64,000 nucleotides of DNA from a virus, in IMG/VR virus record IMGVR_UViG_3300031963_000003, positions 169,564 through 233,563 of that record, one strand, 5' to 3'. Under the pieces are notes generated by a model, which saw only the letters and a program-made list of their open reading frames with translations, did no database searches and had not been told where the DNA came from. Both the position numbers and the translations under genes were made by a program. This document shows positions 41,920 to 50,068 of this stretch, in pieces (positions within the stretch are counted from its first letter, which is position 1; the number at the start of each line of letters is the position of its first letter).

Positions 41920-42381
41920 CTACAGGTGAGTATTGAATACATCAAAATCCCTAATTCCCATATTTTGTCTCTCCACTCTTGCGTTGTGCTGTAAAAACGC
42001 TTGAATACCTTCACCGTGTGGTACGGCTTGAAATATTAGTTGCTGTTTAAATTGCTCTGAAGTAATAACTCGAACAACAGACAGTCCAAGTAATCTCATC
42101 CAAAATGGTTCGTCGACCATTACAGATTTAATCCTGAAATAGTTCACAGATTCTCGAGTCACACTGAAGACCCCTTTTCGTTCAATTACACAGTCATCAT
42201 AGAATTCATACCTCCAACAATCTACTTCGAAATATTTGTAGATATAGATGACTACCGCCAATGCACATGCATATGGGTGTACGAAGTAAGTTGCTGGTAC
42301 CATGGCCAGCCAACCAATATTCAACCACTGAGATGGGGTGAATATGTGAATCGGTTCTTGAGGTTTCTGTGTATTGAACAT
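41920..42381 (-). CDS. bPH-domain membrane protein
   Basis: 153 aa. Two membrane segments (about residues 18-48) are followed by the WRYEFYDDCVIERKGVFSVTRESVNYFRIKSVMV...LLGLSVVRVIT pattern of bacterial PH-like (DUF304/YdbS) domains. These membrane proteins are of unclear function. Sits 4 nt from the lipoprotein gene. Confidence 0.75.
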   Translation of the reverse strand: MFNTQKPQEPIHIFTPSQWLNIGWLAMVPATYFVHPYACALAVVIYIYKYFEVDCWRYEFYDDCVIERKGVFSVTRESVNYFRIKSVMVDEPFWMRLLGLSVVRVITSEQFKQQLIFQAVPHGEGIQAFLQHNARVERQNMGIRDFDVFNTHL

Positions 42382-42385
42382 AATA

Positions 42386-42676
42386 CTAAGTTTTTGTTAC
42401 AGTTTTATTTGCGGTTGTTCCTGCTGGTGAACATCCACATGGTGATGCTTTTCTACACATATTCATAAATGTCAGTGTATCCACTAAGTATACCTTCATG
42501 GTATCACCATATGAACCTTTATCCCATTGGGGTTTAATTACTTCTCGGGTTATGTTGCAATCGATAAAGTAAACTTTGTGTCCACTTACTAATGCCTTGT
42601 CCCCGTGTTGGATATATGTTCGATTGGTTCCACAACCAACTAATCCAAGTGCTGATATAAATAATATTTTTTTCAT
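42386..42676 (-). CDS. Small lipoprotein
   Basis: 96 aa. Signal sequence with lipobox LVGC (Cys15); mature part Thr/Cys-rich with a C-terminal CGCSPAG. Co-transcribed with the bPH protein, so a joint envelope role is plausible. Confidence 0.68.
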   Translation of the reverse strand: MKKILFISALGLVGCGTNRTYIQHGDKALVSGHKVYFIDCNITREVIKPQWDKGSYGDTMKVYLVDTLTFMNMCRKASPCGCSPAGTTANKTVTKT

Positions 42677-42700
42677 AACTCCAAATCTAAATAAAATTTA

Positions 42701-43303
42701 TTACTTCTCAATATGGATATCACGAAAAAATTCAAAATCAATTACTTCGTCTTCCTCCACCGCGAAGTCAACACACATTGCAATAATCTTTCCTCTTTTC
42801 TTTGCAACATATAATGTGTAAGAACCATCACCAAAACCAGATGAAGAAACTACTCCCTCGTCATACACACCGTATCGACTATCACCCAAGGTACGAGAAC
42901 ACATACTGATGTACCATTTTTCACCTTGTTCTTCCTCACGGGCCTCGGTCATTTCTTTCCAAGGTGTTACACCAAAGAATGAAATGTCACCATCTCCCAA
43001 ACCGATTCGTTCTGTAATAGAGTCGTCACGGTAAGATTCTTTGGAGAAGATTCCACACTGACCTGAGTCGACACCGATGGTTGCAGGATAATCTTTCCAA
43101 ACCAGTTTGTCGTCTTTATGGTCCTCGTGTATGACAAGTATCATTGAACTTCGGATACCCCAATCACCACAGTCGTGACGCTTAACATAGGTGTCATACA
43201 TACCGGGTTTAACACCACTAACAATTCCCTGACACCAGGTTGGGATTGTGTAACAAGGGTCGGATACTACGACCTCAGTTCCTAATTTGATTTTGTTTGT
43301 CAT
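42701..43303 (-). CDS. DUF4241-like protein
   Basis: 200 aa. VVVSDPCYTIPTWCQGIV, ATIGVDSGQCGIF, and VVSSSGFGDGSYTLYVAKKRGKIIAMCVDF match the DUF4241 layout (unknown function). ATG 43303 is preferred over one 60 nt upstream because the promoter (43333-43364) lies between. It heads an operon through to the zinc-ribbon gene at 41430. Confidence 0.78.
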   Translation of the reverse strand: MTNKIKLGTEVVVSDPCYTIPTWCQGIVSGVKPGMYDTYVKRHDCGDWGIRSSMILVIHEDHKDDKLVWKDYPATIGVDSGQCGIFSKESYRDDSITERIGLGDGDISFFGVTPWKEMTEAREEEQGEKWYISMCSRTLGDSRYGVYDEGVVSSSGFGDGSYTLYVAKKRGKIIAMCVDFAVEEDEVIDFEFFRDIHIEK

Positions 43304-43332
43304 ACACCTATTGATTTTTAATGTTCTATATT

Positions 43333-43364
43333 CAAAATTAATACATTTACTAGAATATTCCAAA
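43333..43364 (-). promoter_or_regulatory. Minus-strand promoter
   Basis: -7-like TAATTTTG at 43333-43340 and -33 TTTGG at 43360-43364, followed upstream by a GCCAATCTAAAT element at 43382-43393. Confidence 0.65.
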
Positions 43365-43394
43365 TTTTTCTAGAATATTTTTGCCAATCTAAAT

Positions 43395-43694
43395 TCAGTA
43401 CATCTCCTCCTTCAGTTGCTTTGCTTTCTCAAAGTGTTTCTTGATTTGGTTTGCAAAACTCACCAAACGAGCTTTGGTCTTTGCGTATGCGTAGAACTGA
43501 CAATACTCACTGTCAAAATCGATTCCACTACAATTGATGTTTCTCTTGACACAGTCCTCGAAGTCATAGGCAGAGTCGTAGTCGTGACCAATTGCTTCTT
43601 TTTTAGGGAAACCAGTAAGTGTCCACTGTGCTCCATCCCAATCACCTTTGTAAATTGAGAGTCCAATACCTGTTGAAATTGTTTCTGTTTTCAT
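43395..43694 (-). CDS. Hypothetical protein
   Basis: 99 aa with GDWDGAQWTLTGFPKKEAIGHDYDSAYDFEDCV and a C-terminal helix. ATG 43694 is used, 4 nt after the upstream gene's stop. Last gene of the operon starting at 45065. Confidence 0.62.
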   Translation of the reverse strand: MKTETISTGIGLSIYKGDWDGAQWTLTGFPKKEAIGHDYDSAYDFEDCVKRNINCSGIDFDSEYCQFYAYAKTKARLVSFANQIKKHFEKAKQLKEEMY

Positions 43695-43698
43695 ACCT

Positions 43699-44178
43699 CT
43701 ACTTTTTAAATGTTGATTTGAATACTCGGATGTTTTCCTCAATCTCGAGGTCCATAGCCTGAGCTAACTTCATCTTGGCTTTGGTCATGAACTCCTTGTC
43801 GCCAGACAAAATCTCCAAATCCTCCTCAGGGTGAAACTCAATCTTGTCGACAATAACACGGACATCTTTTGACTTCTTATCCTTACGGTAGAAAGGAGTC
43901 CTTGCGTAGATGTACTCACGAACTTGAGTCAACTTGATATCACTGAGGTCCTCACGAATTCTCATTTGGATTATAATCTCCTCGAGTGATGCTAGTTTTT
44001 CGAATGTTAATTTACTCTCAGTGATTAAGTTCTTATATAAACCAGTGAGCTCTTTAAGCTCCTTAGAATATTTCTTACCATCACCGTGGTTGATGAATTG
44101 GTCATATGAACTCAGTTCACTCTTTGACCCTACGATGTCAATGAAGACACCCTCGATTGTTTTATTTACTCGTCCCAT
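43699..44178 (-). CDS. Hypothetical protein
   Basis: 159 aa, charged and helical, begins MGRVNKTIEGVFIDIVGSKSELSSYDQFINHGDGKK. No family recognised. Confidence 0.65.
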   Translation of the reverse strand: MGRVNKTIEGVFIDIVGSKSELSSYDQFINHGDGKKYSKELKELTGLYKNLITESKLTFEKLASLEEIIIQMRIREDLSDIKLTQVREYIYARTPFYRKDKKSKDVRVIVDKIEFHPEEDLEILSGDKEFMTKAKMKLAQAMDLEIEENIRVFKSTFKK

Positions 44179-44183
44179 AATCT

Positions 44184-44444
44184 TTAAAAGAAGTTTAATA
44201 CAGATTTTAACATGCCAAACAAAATTCGGGGTTCGGCTGTCCCGTCGGAAAATTTTACTTCAGAGTTTTCCATTTCTCTTTTCATTTGAATTGCTTCATC
44301 AACTTTAATCCGTTGCTCGATGGTTCTTGCGTGGTATTTGGATGAAACAATGACATTCTCTTGAGTTCTCAATGCGTCTACCCATTCTTGGTAGGTTAAT
44401 TCTTCTTGAGGTTCTGCTGTCGATAATATTTTCAAATCTTCCAT
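44184..44444 (-). CDS. Small helical protein
   Basis: 86 aa, with LTYQEWVDALRTQENVIVSSKYHARTIEQRIK. Its final codons (ILFGMLK) are formed by a GCCAAACAAAAT element at 44214-44225, so the repeat is part of the coding sequence here. Confidence 0.62.
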   Translation of the reverse strand: MEDLKILSTAEPQEELTYQEWVDALRTQENVIVSSKYHARTIEQRIKVDEAIQMKREMENSEVKFSDGTAEPRILFGMLKSVLNFF

Positions 44445-44450
44445 ATGAAT

Positions 44451-45065
44451 TTATTTTACTTTTTCCTTTAGTTCTTCTTCGTATATTCTACGGATTTCTT
44501 TTGCGTCTTCCGTATCCACATAAGGGAATTGTGCAACGAAGTCATCAACACTAGTTTCGTTATCGATTGCATATTCCATCTCATTTTGGAAAAGGGATTC
44601 CCAAAAGTATTCTTCGTCAAAACGATAGTTACCTTCGAGATAACCATAATCATCCTCAACCACTCCGTTTTGATTAATGGTTGTTTTGCCACAGAAATCA
44701 CTTCCACCCTCCGAGTAGAACAACTCCACATCCACACCATACATCTTGTGTAATACAACACCAAAGTTTATTGGTGGTGACCACGCCGTATCAGGTGACA
44801 TATAGATAACATCCTTCTCAAAAGTGAAGTTGCAGTCGGCGTATGACACATCCCATTTGGTACCATACCAACTGGTGTTTGCATTATACCATCCACCTTG
44901 TTCGTATTCTTCTTTACTAATTTCAGGTTCACGACCGATTAAGGACTCAAACACGATACACTTTTCAGGTTCGGACTTTGGAACATCATTAAGGATACGA
45001 GTGAGCAAACCAATCTGCTCTTCAGTACCTGTTATTGTTATTGAGTTTTGACACCAGTTCGGCAT
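44451..45065 (-). CDS. YubB-like (DUF1281) protein
   Basis: 204 aa. The opening MPNWCQNSITITGTEEQI and the GGWYNANTSWYGTKWDV segment are the hallmark of the YubB/Api92-like ferredoxin-fold family found on plasmids and phages (function unknown). The C-terminus is acidic. First gene of a four-gene operon from the promoter at 45096-45127. Confidence 0.8.
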   Translation of the reverse strand: MPNWCQNSITITGTEEQIGLLTRILNDVPKSEPEKCIVFESLIGREPEISKEEYEQGGWYNANTSWYGTKWDVSYADCNFTFEKDVIYMSPDTAWSPPINFGVVLHKMYGVDVELFYSEGGSDFCGKTTINQNGVVEDDYGYLEGNYRFDEEYFWESLFQNEMEYAIDNETSVDDFVAQFPYVDTEDAKEIRRIYEEELKEKVK

Positions 45066-45095
45066 AATCTATCTATTTTAAGCTGTTCATTAATA

Positions 45096-45127
45096 CAAAG
45101 GTATAAAGAGGATACCATTTTACCAAA
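45096..45127 (-). promoter_or_regulatory. Minus-strand promoter
   Basis: -7 TATACCTTTG at 45096-45105 and -33 TTTGG at 45123-45127, with the -33 in the loop of a hairpin. Confidence 0.75.
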
Positions 45128-45140
45128 CGATATCCTCTTT
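45105..45140 (-). terminator. Perfect 10-bp hairpin between -7 and beyond -33; possible terminator or operator
   Basis: AAAGAGGATA (45105-45114) pairs perfectly with TATCCTCTTT (45131-45140). It lies just after the stop of the 181-aa gene, so may end that transcript, but it also encloses the -33 box of the next promoter. It lacks the long T run of other terminators. Confidence 0.6.
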
Positions 45141-45148
45141 TTATTTTT

Positions 45149-45694
45149 TTACCAGGATGATTGGTAGTAGAAATCTCCTTCCTTTTCCTCTAATAAGGGA
45201 GTGATTTGTTTGATGGTATCTTCTAAACCTTTTAGATACCACTCATCATATTCAGTTCCCCCGAAAAAGAAACCTGCTTGGGTTGGTAGTAGTTCTTCCG
45301 CAAGTTCGGTGTCGGTGTAGACATCGATGTCCTCATACAATTCCTTACCACCTTGCCAACCAACTTTCACCTGAACCTTCTTCGTCGGAGAATTTTTCAG
45401 GGTTGCTCTAACTTTCCCACAGGTATCCACCAACTCTTTGAGTTTTTCGCGGTCTACATAATACTCACCACAATCGTCCTCACCGTCCTGTACATTGTTT
45501 ACAAACCATGCGTGGATGTGGTTGTCCTTTCTCCAATACGCCACCTGTTCCTCGATGGATGAAATTCTGTCGGGTTGAATTTCCTTAACTACTTTCCCAC
45601 CCTTCTTAACTGTCACCTTGTGAAGTTGTTCGGGTTCCATATGTGACCAATTTTTCACATAGGTTTTCTTCTTGAGATACATGTCTAATCCCAT
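45149..45694 (-). CDS. Conserved phage protein of the MGLDMYL type
   Basis: 181 aa starting MGLDMYLKKKTYV, with VAYWRKDNHIHAWFVNNVQDGEDDCGEYYVDREKL and GFFFGGTEYDEWYL. These blocks recur in a family common in phages, function unknown. Spaced 4 nt from the upstream gene's stop. Confidence 0.78.
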   Translation of the reverse strand: MGLDMYLKKKTYVKNWSHMEPEQLHKVTVKKGGKVVKEIQPDRISSIEEQVAYWRKDNHIHAWFVNNVQDGEDDCGEYYVDREKLKELVDTCGKVRATLKNSPTKKVQVKVGWQGGKELYEDIDVYTDTELAEELLPTQAGFFFGGTEYDEWYLKGLEDTIKQITPLLEEKEGDFYYQSSW

Positions 45695-45698
45695 TGTA

Positions 45699-46001
45699 TT
45701 ATTGATTTAAGATGTTAAACAATTTTGTACCAAGACCAAATAACTTTTCGGCCTTATCTTCTCTTTTTCCTTCACTACACACGTAGATTGACTTATCAGG
45801 TAGAACACCCAAATCCAACATTCCAAATGTGTGTTCCCATTTACCATTGATGAATTGTTCACCTGTAAACCTTTCTTGTGCGTTGTACGCTTCGTAGGTC
45901 ATTTTCAATTTGACATTATTCTCATTTTGAATAATTCTCATCTCATATGACTTATCTCTCAAGTGAGATGATACCGAGTGGATTACTTTTTCTTTTTTCA
46001 T
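45699..46001 (-). CDS. Hypothetical protein
   Basis: 100 aa, mixed beta/alpha. ATG 46001 lies 4 nt after the -7 box of its promoter; a longer frame from an upstream TTG would run through that promoter and is rejected. Confidence 0.62.
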   Translation of the reverse strand: MKKEKVIHSVSSHLRDKSYEMRIIQNENNVKLKMTYEAYNAQERFTGEQFINGKWEHTFGMLDLGVLPDKSIYVCSEGKREDKAEKLFGLGTKLFNILNQ

Positions 46002-46005
46002 AATA

Positions 46006-46037
46006 CAAAGATATAACAATTTTTCTTTTATACCAAA
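46006..46037 (-). promoter_or_regulatory. Minus-strand promoter, copy A of a 60-bp repeat
   Basis: -7 TATATCTTTG at 46006-46015, -33 TTTGG at 46033-46037, then GCCAAACTAAAT upstream (46053-46064). Nearly identical copies lie at 46394 and 47151. Confidence 0.87.
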
Positions 46038-46061
46038 TTTATTTTCAACTTTGTTGCCAAA

Positions 46062-46373
46062 CTAAATGTCCTCGACGGTAAAGTCATCCGACTCAAGGAT
46101 GTCTATGATGTGTGCGAGTTCATATATGTCCAATTCAACTAACGAGAGTTCTATACTATCACCAAAACTTTCCGACATCACAGTACCATCAGGTAATATT
46201 CCATACGCCGCGTATTGAACTCTACCATCATCTTCGTACATACCTTCGGTAACCCAAACTCCAAACACATTTCTAAATGTGATTTGTTGGTTCTCACCAA
46301 TAATGGTCGAACATTTGTTTTTAATTTTTTTGATTATTTCCTCTTGTAGGTCTTGAATTTTTTTCTTGTACAT
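46062..46373 (-). CDS. Hypothetical protein
   Basis: 103 aa. Lys-rich N-terminal helix, then NVFGVWVTEGMYEDDGRVQYAAYGILPDGTV. Its stop codon overlaps the GCCAAACTAAAT element of the next promoter. No family recognised. Confidence 0.62.
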   Translation of the reverse strand: MYKKKIQDLQEEIIKKIKNKCSTIIGENQQITFRNVFGVWVTEGMYEDDGRVQYAAYGILPDGTVMSESFGDSIELSLVELDIYELAHIIDILESDDFTVEDI

Positions 46374-46393
46374 AATAAAATGTTTTAGTAATA

Positions 46394-46425
46394 CAAAGAT
46401 ATAACAATTTTTCTTTTATACCAAA
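46394..46425 (-). promoter_or_regulatory. Minus-strand promoter, copy B
   Basis: Same sequence as copy A from -7 (46394-46403) through -33 (46421-46425) and on to GCCAACCTAAAT. Confidence 0.87.
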
Positions 46426-46495
46426 TTTATTTTCAACTTTGTTGCCAACCTAAATCAATGTCCATCCCATAATATATGTGTACGAGGTTTTTAAT

Positions 46496-46521
46496 AAAAA
46501 ACCCCACATTTCTGTGGGGTT
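46496..46521 (-). terminator. Intrinsic terminator
   Basis: AACCCCACA/TGTGGGGTT perfect stem, T run on minus strand; ends the MGYTTDF gene. Confidence 0.92.
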
Positions 46522-46536
46522 CTCTCCTTAAACCAA

Positions 46537-47127
46537 TCAATCATAAGTAATCCTCGCGTATTTTACTGTGACCCAGTTGTCCTTTACAACAATCTTACCC
46601 ATGTCCTCACCATCCTCGCCTTTCCAATAAACCTCACCATTTAATTTCACACCCCACTTCTCAAAGAAATGATTGATGATATATTTCAACCACTCAACGT
46701 AGTTGTAAAACTTCTCACCACCATCCCATATTAGATGAGTTCCATTTTCATCCGTAGTCCACTGACACCATAAACCAGGTTGACATTTACCCTCTCGTGT
46801 TCTCAAATCATTTTGTGTCCACCTTTCGTTGTAGTTAGTTGTTAGAAAATCTAGTTGACCTGGAGGTGTATTGTAATCGACAATACTATCATCCTTGTCT
46901 TGACCTGCGAACCCATTACCACCAACAAAGTATTCACCATCGTTTCCGTAGGTTTCTTCTTTTGGTAGAAAAGGGTTTCCGTGTTCACCCTTAAATAACT
47001 CATAGAGTTTCTCAACATTTCGTTTCATTCTACGAGTGTTGTTGAACTTGGTGATGTAATTCTTTTCATCACTAGTAAGTGGACGACTGAATTCAAATCC
47101 ACCTTCGAAATCGGTTGTGTATCCCAT
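46537..47127 (-). CDS. Conserved phage protein of the MGYTTDF type
   Basis: 196 aa. MGYTTDFEG, NTRRMKRN, GEYFVGGNGFAGQ, VDYNTPPGQ, QPGLWCQW, WDGGEKFYNYVEWLKYII and LNGEVYWKGE are the signature blocks of a very widespread phage family without known function. Single-gene cassette with its own promoter and terminator. Confidence 0.85.
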   Translation of the reverse strand: MGYTTDFEGGFEFSRPLTSDEKNYITKFNNTRRMKRNVEKLYELFKGEHGNPFLPKEETYGNDGEYFVGGNGFAGQDKDDSIVDYNTPPGQLDFLTTNYNERWTQNDLRTREGKCQPGLWCQWTTDENGTHLIWDGGEKFYNYVEWLKYIINHFFEKWGVKLNGEVYWKGEDGEDMGKIVVKDNWVTVKYARITYD

Positions 47128-47150
47128 ACTTTTTTAATTTAATTGTATTA

Positions 47151-47182
47151 CAAAGATATAACAATTTTTCTTTTATACCAAA
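47151..47182 (-). promoter_or_regulatory. Minus-strand promoter, copy C
   Basis: -7 TATATCTTTG at 47151-47160, -33 TTTGG at 47178-47182, GCCAAACTAAAT upstream. Matches copies A and B almost completely. Confidence 0.87.
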
Positions 47183-47206
47183 TTTTTTTTCAACTTTGTC
47201 GCCAAA

Positions 47207-47683
47207 CTAAATCCCCCCTGTGAATATGGGGTTTGGTCTGAACTCCAATTTGTACTTTGGGTTGTAACTACCACCCGAACAATTGCTACATGAATAAGAC
47301 CTACTTCTTAAACGATGGGCTTTGGATACCTTACCACAACCAACACATGTTGCAATATATTTTGCTTCGGGTGTTTCAACTACTTTACTACTATAACAAC
47401 GATGTCCATCACAACCTATTTCAATCGCTTTCGACCTCCATACATGGTTATGTTTTTGACCAGGACAAAGTGCGTGTGCAATCTCATGTAGAATAGTATT
47501 CTTTACATGACTTTCATCATTAAGTAATGTCAATACTTTGGATAGTGTAATTTGTTTAGGTCTGTATTTACAACACCCAAACCTACTTTTTGCATTGTCA
47601 TACGCAAATGTCCACCCCTTAACATCTAACTTGTGTTTGTGAATTAACTTCTCTGCTAACCGTTGTGCTTTAATTAAGTCCAT
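47207..47683 (-). CDS. SprT-like zinc metalloprotease domain protein
   Basis: 158 aa. HEIAH (residues 66-70) with a third His in GQKHNHVW gives the SprT active site; a C-terminal zinc ribbon (C113/C116, C132/C135) completes the family layout. SprT/SPRTN relatives cleave proteins trapped on DNA; whether this member does is unknown. Its stop touches the upstream element of the next promoter. Confidence 0.85.
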   Translation of the reverse strand: MDLIKAQRLAEKLIHKHKLDVKGWTFAYDNAKSRFGCCKYRPKQITLSKVLTLLNDESHVKNTILHEIAHALCPGQKHNHVWRSKAIEIGCDGHRCYSSKVVETPEAKYIATCVGCGKVSKAHRLRSRSYSCSNCSGGSYNPKYKLEFRPNPIFTGGI

Positions 47684-47704
47684 GTTGTTTTATTTTAGGC
47701 CAAA

Positions 47705-48094
47705 CTAAATTTCACCTTCACCTGTCGTGATGTACACTCCGTAATCGATGGTGTGCAATTGTGGTACTCCATCATTGTCCATGATGTGACCATCGAATAA
47801 CCAGTTGGGTTGAACTCGTGGATTGTATCGAACCCTACGACTTTCATCCTTGTATGGTTGACCTGTGTAAATCTTGATGTCCTTACAAAGTATCCACGCA
47901 CATACTGTTTTATTACCACCATCGAAAATCTTCTGTGCTGTTTTCCTGTGGTTCTTAAATGTGCAACCTGTCATGACCAACTGATTATCTGTTGGACTGT
48001 AATACAATACACTACCATCAGGGTGTTGTACTTTCCACTTCATGTAGTTCTTACCTCTACCGAGATTGAACCTTACTTTAATACTTTTACTCAT
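47705..48094 (-). CDS. Hypothetical protein
   Basis: 129 aa, beta-rich with WKVQHPDGSVLYYSPTDNQLVMTGCTFKNHRKTAQKIF. ATG 48094 is 19 nt after the -7 box of its promoter; a longer TTG-start frame overlaps the promoter. No function known. Confidence 0.68.
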   Translation of the reverse strand: MSKSIKVRFNLGRGKNYMKWKVQHPDGSVLYYSPTDNQLVMTGCTFKNHRKTAQKIFDGGNKTVCAWILCKDIKIYTGQPYKDESRRVRYNPRVQPNWLFDGHIMDNDGVPQLHTIDYGVYITTGEGEI

Positions 48095-48112
48095 CTTGAT
48101 TGGTTTATAATA

Positions 48113-48144
48113 CAAATATAATACTAATTCTTTTATATTCCAAA
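48113..48144 (-). promoter_or_regulatory. Minus-strand promoter
   Basis: -7 TATATTTG at 48113-48120 and -33 TTTGG at 48140-48144, GCCAAACAAAAAT at 48154-48166. Confidence 0.87.
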
Positions 48145-48160
48145 TGTTTTTTTGCCAAAC

Positions 48161-48183
48161 AAAAATCCCCCTGTGACGGGGGA
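48161..48183 (-). terminator. Intrinsic terminator
   Basis: TCCCCC/GGGGGA stem with a 6-nt loop and T run on the minus strand, overlapping the GCCAAAC element of the next promoter. Confidence 0.82.
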
Positions 48184-48188
48184 CCTTT

Positions 48189-48791
48189 TTATTCTTTCAA
48201 ATCAAAAATCAATTCGGTGTAATTCATCATCCCATTGGTTACGAGTGGACTATCTTTTTCTACCGAGATAACATCTCTTGCCCACGAACCAACAATCTCA
48301 TTTTCATCATCACCTCTAAAATCTCCCCCACCCATTCCGTTACCTTCACTAGTTAATAGTGGTAAAGGGTGAATTTTTACACCATCCCATCCTTGAATTT
48401 CGGGAACTTTGTTTTTATCCACGAACATTTTTTTGGTGTGGTTTACAATGTAGGGGTATTCATCCGTTGATGACACTTTGGGTTTGATTTGGTTTTCATC
48501 ATTACAAAGTGAATACAAATTTGCATCGTACTCCTTCCCTTCCGAAATGACTTTTACACCTGGTTCTTCTCCTGCGTAATCACCCGCCCACACTACACGA
48601 CTTTTGTAATGTTCACCTCTACGGGTTAATTGTTTTTCAAAAGTTGAAACGAAGTTGTTCCCTTGATAGGAATGCTCCATCAGTTTGAGTCCGTTGTCGT
48701 ACTCGTGTGAATACATCCACGCTTTAACTGTTTCGTGTTCACCCTCTTTTGGGGTGTTACCTAAAATGATTGGTTTATAATATTGTCCCAT
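48189..48791 (-). CDS. Conserved phage protein of the MGQYYKP type
   Basis: 200 aa. MGQYYKPIILG, AWMYSHEYDNGLKLMEHSYQGNNFV and RVVWAGDYAGEE are typical of a phage/bacterial family with no known function. Single-gene cassette. Confidence 0.78.
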   Translation of the reverse strand: MGQYYKPIILGNTPKEGEHETVKAWMYSHEYDNGLKLMEHSYQGNNFVSTFEKQLTRRGEHYKSRVVWAGDYAGEEPGVKVISEGKEYDANLYSLCNDENQIKPKVSSTDEYPYIVNHTKKMFVDKNKVPEIQGWDGVKIHPLPLLTSEGNGMGGGDFRGDDENEIVGSWARDVISVEKDSPLVTNGMMNYTELIFDLKE

Positions 48792-48811
48792 TGTTATGTT
48801 GTTTTATGATA

Positions 48812-48843
48812 CAAATATAATACTGTTATTATTATATTCCAAA
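48812..48843 (-). promoter_or_regulatory. Minus-strand promoter
   Basis: -7 TATATTTG at 48812-48819, -33 TTTGG at 48839-48843, GCCAACCAAG element upstream (48873-48882). Confidence 0.85.
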
Positions 48844-48954
48844 TAATTTTTTATCTTTTTTATTGTTTTCTTGCCAACCAAGTTTTTGGATTAACCAGGG
48901 TCACCAGCAAAATGACCAGTAAAACTGGCTGTTGCAACCAGTCTGAAGCCAGGT

Positions 48955-49016
48955 GATTTTGGTTGGCACAACTTAAAGTGTTGATTTTATTAGGATTACA
49001 GAATGCCAAACAAAAT
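48955..49016. repeat. Inverted element pair, unit 1
   Basis: GATTTTGGTTGGC (48955-48967) faces GCCAAACAAAAT (49005-49016). The space between contains TTGATTTTATT, shared with units 3 and 4. Confidence 0.85.
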
Positions 49017-49054
49017 TCCGATGACCAGCATCATGCGCGCAACATCTTCAAGCA

Positions 49055-49080
49055 ATAAAAAACCCCTCATTGTGAGGGGT
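49055..49080 (-). terminator. Intrinsic terminator
   Basis: ACCCCTCA/TGAGGGGT stem, 3-nt loop, minus-strand T run; ends the GP88-like gene. Confidence 0.9.
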
Positions 49081-49837
49081 CTACTATAAACTTACTATCT
49101 TTTTGAGGTCGTTTTCGTGTGACTTTATATTTTAATCCCACAATAATGTCGTTCTCATCTCGATATCTCATATCATATAAGTCACCATCGATAACTTTTC
49201 TACCCCAAAACTTTTTGGGTATTTCTTTTTTGAAAACAACGGCAACTCGTATACCATTGTTCAACATACTAATACAATCTGAAAAGTTTGTACCACTAAA
49301 TGAAAATGTTAAGTCGTAGTTCTTATACTTCTTAACTAACTCCATTCGTTTACCCACTTTGCTGTAGTCGTAAAACATAACATTAGGAAACAATTGCAAA
49401 ATGTTTTTTCTTTTACCATCTATCTCCATATGAAAAGATTCGGGTGAAATGTCTGAAGTGTTATTTAAACGAACACTAAAGTGATAACCTTGTTTTTCTG
49501 CCTTCTTTTTTGCCGCCTCAATTTCTGCAACCATCCATTGCATGAAATACTGGCGATGTTCGAAAAACAATTTTGTTTTTTTAATTCTACTCTCAGTAAT
49601 CATGTCATCTCTCATGTTCATTCGATTCATACCAGATTCGTTTAAACATAGTGCAGTACACTCCGCGTTTCTCATTGGGCAAACTTCGTAACCACTTAAG
49701 TCCGCGGGTGCGAGGTAAAGACTGTAGGTTAATTCATCATACTTGTACGCCTTAGCGTGTTTTGATGTCAGGTTAACTGAACCTAAATAATTGATTCCAG
49801 TTTCCTTTCTGGCTTGGGTTTTATTTCTGTACTCCAT
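49067..49837 (-). CDS. GP88-family phage protein
   Basis: 256 aa. YSLYLAPADLSGYEVCPMRNAECTALCLNESGM is the Cys-containing core of the phage gene-product-88 family, followed by FSVRLNNTSDISPESF and VMFYDYSKVGKR. The family is widespread in phages but functionally unknown; the four Cys may hold a metal. ATG 49837 is used because the longer frame crosses the promoter. The stop lies within the terminator hairpin. Confidence 0.78.
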   Translation of the reverse strand: MEYRNKTQARKETGINYLGSVNLTSKHAKAYKYDELTYSLYLAPADLSGYEVCPMRNAECTALCLNESGMNRMNMRDDMITESRIKKTKLFFEHRQYFMQWMVAEIEAAKKKAEKQGYHFSVRLNNTSDISPESFHMEIDGKRKNILQLFPNVMFYDYSKVGKRMELVKKYKNYDLTFSFSGTNFSDCISMLNNGIRVAVVFKKEIPKKFWGRKVIDGDLYDMRYRDENDIIVGLKYKVTRKRPQKDSKFIVDPSQ

Positions 49838-49857
49838 ATAATATTGGTTTAACAATA

Positions 49858-49889
49858 CAAATATAAAACGAATTCTTTTATATTCCAAA
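49858..49889 (-). promoter_or_regulatory. Minus-strand promoter
   Basis: -7 TATATTTG at 49858-49865 and -33 TTTGG at 49885-49889. Confidence 0.87.
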
Positions 49890-49940
49890 TTTATTTTTAT
49901 TTTTTTTCTTCAGGAGGGACCTGTTCTTCCCAGGGCGATA

Positions 49941-49963
49941 TTGTTTGGCGGGCGCCAAACTAA
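49941..49963. repeat. Inverted element pair, unit 2 (collapsed form)
   Basis: TTGTTTGGCG (49941-49950) directly faces CGCCAAACTAA (49953-49963), a near-perfect palindrome with a 2-nt centre. Confidence 0.85.
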
Positions 49964-50007
49964 TTTAATAGACGAACTGTGCAGCTCCTCCGCACACATT
50001 CGAGCAA

Positions 50008-50036
50008 TAAAAAACCCCCACATTTCTGTGAGGGTT
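50008..50036 (-). terminator. Intrinsic terminator
   Basis: AACCCCCACA/TGTGAGGGTT stem with one mismatch, minus-strand T run. Confidence 0.9.
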
Positions 50037-50068
50037 TTTCGAACCGAACATTAAATCAATATACTAAA

